Assembly: GCA_900552415.1 (NCBI GenBank)
Contig: USAD01000016.1
Coordinates: 1 to 17,807, forward strand
Reading direction: 5' to 3'
Length of the DNA: 17,807 bases
Origin: an uncultured Parabacteroides sp.
Lineage (GTDB): Bacteria; Bacteroidota; Bacteroidia; Bacteroidales; Tannerellaceae
Below the pieces are notes generated by a model. It did not search any database and was not told the DNA's origin. It saw only the letters and a list, made by a program, of their open reading frames with translations. Numbering within the stretch: the first letter of the stretch is position 1; each line of letters opens with the position of its first letter. A program made the position numbers and the translations under genes. Positions 16,099 to 17,807 of this stretch are shown piece by piece.

Positions 16099-16434
16099 AT
16101 GTTGACAGAAGTATTCTACATTCTCTTTTTCTATGCGTTAGGAGAATTTGTCAGTTACTTGATTGATGGTTTTATCCCGGGAAGTGTCATTGGAATGGTG
16201 GTGTTGTTCCTGGCCTTGGCTTTCAAGAAGATCAAGCCGGAAAAAGTTAAACGAGTTTCCAACCTGCTGACTCAGAACATGGGGCTTTTCTTCCTTCCTG
16301 CCGGAGTAGGACTCATGGACTCGTTCGGAATCATTTCCCGCTATTGGGCTGTTATCCTGACTGCCTCTATTGTCAGTACGATCCTGGTGATCGCCTCAGT
16401 AGCGCTTATCCAACAAAAAATGGAGAAAAAATAA
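16099..16434 (+). CDS. lrgA: LrgA/CidA family holin-like membrane protein
   Basis: This 111-residue integral membrane protein belongs to the CidA/LrgA holin-like family, linked in Staphylococcus to control of murein hydrolase activity and in other bacteria to pyruvate uptake with LrgB. Four hydrophobic helices are visible: about 3-19, 28-42 (PGSVIGMVVLFLALAFK), 60-80 (MGLFFLPAGVGLMDS) and 84-106 (WAVILTASIVSTILVIASVAL). The family hallmarks PGSVIGM and LFFLPAGVG are intact. I chose ATG 16099, preceded by a good purine run (GGAAAGG); an upstream TTG at 16066 overlaps the promoter box and is rejected. The lrgB ATG follows the stop by 6 bases. No LytSR-type two-component system is in the window. 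Which physiological role applies here cannot be decided from sequence. Confidence 0.92.
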   Translation: MLTEVFYILFFYALGEFVSYLIDGFIPGSVIGMVVLFLALAFKKIKPEKVKRVSNLLTQNMGLFFLPAGVGLMDSFGIISRYWAVILTASIVSTILVIASVALIQQKMEKK

Positions 16435-16440
16435 TCCGCC

Positions 16441-17142
16441 ATGTACGACTTGACTAACTCCGAGATCTTCGACCTTACTCTAGTGGTCGGGACTTATCTT
16501 GTAGCTTTAGGACTTTACAAGAAAACAAAAATCAGCCTGCTTCACCCGCTGATTACCTCTATATTAGTTATTATCCTGGTGCTGAACGCACTCGACATTC
16601 CCTATGAGTCGTTCCGTCGAGGAAGCCATCTCATTCATTTCCTGCTCGGCCCGTCGGTTGTCGCTTTGGGTTATGTCCTGTTCGAGCAGATCAAATACCT
16701 GAAGGGAAATGTCGTATCAATCCTCACTTCCGTCTTTGTCGGAGCGATTGTCGGAATCGTGAGCGTGATCATCATCGGTAAGGTTATGGGGGCAGATGAC
16801 GCTTTGATCGCCACCTTGCAACCGAAGTCCGTTACCACGCCGATCGCCATGGGCATTGCCGAAAAGAGCGGCGGCATTCCTTCGCTGACGGCAGTCATTG
16901 TCGTTGCCGTTGGCATCTTCGGGAGTATTGTCGGTCCTTTCGTCATGAAAGCGCTGGGCATCGAGAGCCACATCGCCAAAGGATTAGCGCTCGGCGCCTC
17001 ATCCCACGGCGTCGGAACGGCCGCCGCCATCCAGATCGGAGCCATCGAGGGCGCCTTGAGTGGCCTTGCCATCGGGTTGATGGGCATCATGACGGCCGTG
17101 CTCGTCCCGGTCATCTCGGCGCTAATCGGCATTTTCTCTTGA
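16441..17142 (+). CDS. lrgB: LrgB/CidB family membrane protein
   Basis: This 233-residue inner-membrane protein is the partner of LrgA; the pair acts together in murein hydrolase/autolysis control or in pyruvate/glycolate-type transport, depending on organism. It is hydrophobic throughout, with family signatures LLGPSVVALGYVLFEQ (about 68-83), LQPKSVTTPIAMGIAEKSGG (about 126-145), VGIFGSIVGPFVMKALGI and LALGASSHGVGTAAAIQIGAIEGALSGLA (about 181-209), the last being the most conserved stretch. Length matches the usual 225-235 residues. ATG 16441 comes 6 bases after lrgA, so the two genes form an operon driven from 16061. After the stop, CGCAT-AAA-ATGCG (17150-17162) could form a short hairpin but lacks a T-run, so I do not call a terminator. 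Confidence 0.94.
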   Translation: MYDLTNSEIFDLTLVVGTYLVALGLYKKTKISLLHPLITSILVIILVLNALDIPYESFRRGSHLIHFLLGPSVVALGYVLFEQIKYLKGNVVSILTSVFVGAIVGIVSVIIIGKVMGADDALIATLQPKSVTTPIAMGIAEKSGGIPSLTAVIVVAVGIFGSIVGPFVMKALGIESHIAKGLALGASSHGVGTAAAIQIGAIEGALSGLAIGLMGIMTAVLVPVISALIGIFS

Positions 17143-17170
17143 TTACCATCGCATAAAATGCGTTCGCCCG

Positions 17171-17202
17171 TTTGTAATTCTCATCGGAAAACACTACTTT
17201 CG
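17171..17202 (+). promoter_or_regulatory. efp promoter
   Basis: TTTG (17171-17174), 20 bases, then TACTTTCG (17195-17202; one mismatch to TAnnTTTG) give the full Bacteroidetes promoter with both boxes. The expected start is about 50 bases before the efp ATG at 17258. Confidence 0.6.
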
Positions 17203-17257
17203 CGGAGTGAATGAAAAAAGGTAACAAGATTATTATAACTTTATAAATCAAAAGAAT

Positions 17258-17807
17258 ATGATCAACTCACAAGACATTAAAAACGGAACATGTATCCGCC
17301 TTGACGGCAAACTTTATTTCTGCATCGAGTTCCTTCACGTAAAACCAGGCAAAGGAAACACCATCATGCGTACGAAACTGAAAGATGTCGTATCAGGCCG
17401 TGTGATCGATCGTCGTTTCAACATTGATGAGAAACTGGAGGACGTTCGCGTTGAGCGTCGCCCCTATCAATACTCCTACTGCGAGGGTGAGCACTATCAC
17501 TTCCTGAACCAGGAGACCTGGGAGGACATCATTATCGACAAGTCCCTGATCAATGGCGTCGATTTCATGATCGAGGGCATGGTTGTGGATGTCGTTTCTG
17601 ACGCTTCTACTGAGACTGTCCTCTACGCTGAGGTTCCTGTCAAGGTTCAATTAAAGGTTACTTACACGGAACCAGGTATCAAGGGCGATACTGCTACCAA
17701 CACATTGAAGCCCGCGACTGTCGAGAGCGGTGCCGAGGTTCGCGTTCCGTTGTTCATCAACGAGGGTGAGACCATCGAGATCAACACGACAGACGGTTCT
17801 TACGTTT
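17258..17807 (+). CDS. efp: Elongation factor P (last few residues outside window)
   Basis: EF-P binds the ribosome between the P and E sites and relieves stalling at consecutive prolines. 183 codons are present with no stop; Bacteroidales EF-P is about 188 residues, so only about five are missing. Three beta-barrel domains are seen: the KOW-like domain I (MINSQDIKNGTCIRLDGK onward), the central domain (EGEHYHFLNQETWEDI) and the OB-like C-terminal domain (YTEPGIKGDTATNTLKPATV, RVPLFINEGETIEINT). The loop that reaches the peptidyl-transferase centre reads HVKPGKGNTIMRTKL, with Lys32 at the position that is modified in many bacteria. No modification enzyme gene lies in the window. It is transcribed from its own promoter and separated from lrgB by 115 bases. 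Confidence 0.96.
   Translation, partial: MINSQDIKNGTCIRLDGKLYFCIEFLHVKPGKGNTIMRTKLKDVVSGRVIDRRFNIDEKLEDVRVERRPYQYSYCEGEHYHFLNQETWEDIIIDKSLINGVDFMIEGMVVDVVSDASTETVLYAEVPVKVQLKVTYTEPGIKGDTATNTLKPATVESGAEVRVPLFINEGETIEINTTDGSYV

Overview
This window looks like core chromosome of a Bacteroidales bacterium, most likely in the Parabacteroides/Tannerella (Tannerellaceae/Porphyromonadaceae) neighbourhood. The reasons are a PorU-type type IX secretion (T9SS) peptidase, a Bacteroidetes-style Rex, an elongation factor P (EF-P) of Bacteroidales type, lipoprotein-anchored RND efflux parts, and promoter-like boxes of the Bacteroidetes form TAnnTTTG. The genus is inference; I could not run a search. Hand counts on single 60-base lines give 62-68% G+C in parts of the porU-fah-rex block and 43-57% in the lines sampled elsewhere.

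Layout, left to right. Positions 1-4107 (minus strand) hold a compact operon transcribed rex -> FAH-family hydrolase -> porU; porU runs off the left edge. Positions 4108-4545 form a 438-base gap with a three-copy 42-bp tandem repeat whose units each carry a perfect hairpin, an 8-bp inverted repeat, and a likely rex promoter. Positions 4546-10291 (minus) are a complete tripartite RND efflux operon, transcribed membrane fusion protein -> inner-membrane pump -> outer-membrane lipoprotein. Upstream, 10383-10739 (minus) encodes a small unrecognised protein with a signal peptide. Positions 10740-11145 are AT-rich and gene-free, with a four-copy degenerate 22-bp repeat and a clear intrinsic terminator for pepD. 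Positions 11146-12600 (minus) are pepD, and 12756-13769 (minus) a flippase-like integral membrane protein. A 97-base divergent gap with two face-to-face promoter boxes separates it from the plus-strand genes ksgA and mgtE (overlapping by 50 bases), then lrgA-lrgB with its own promoter and a 16-base palindrome, then efp, cut by the right edge just before its stop.

Functional themes: redox-sensing transcription control (Rex) placed upstream of T9SS maturation (PorU); drug/solute efflux; dipeptide hydrolysis; membrane lipid or glycolipid handling; ribosome assembly and translation (KsgA, EF-P); magnesium uptake (MgtE); and murein hydrolase/cell-death-type membrane proteins (LrgAB). I found no RNA gene, CRISPR array, insertion sequence, prophage or defence island. 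I see no convincing new multi-gene system. The most unusual material is in regulation and repeats: the mirrored promoter pair before ksgA, the 42-bp hairpin repeat, the palindromes before lrgA and the efflux operon, the divergent recognition helix of Rex, and the Asp-to-Asn change in the pump's proton-relay pair.
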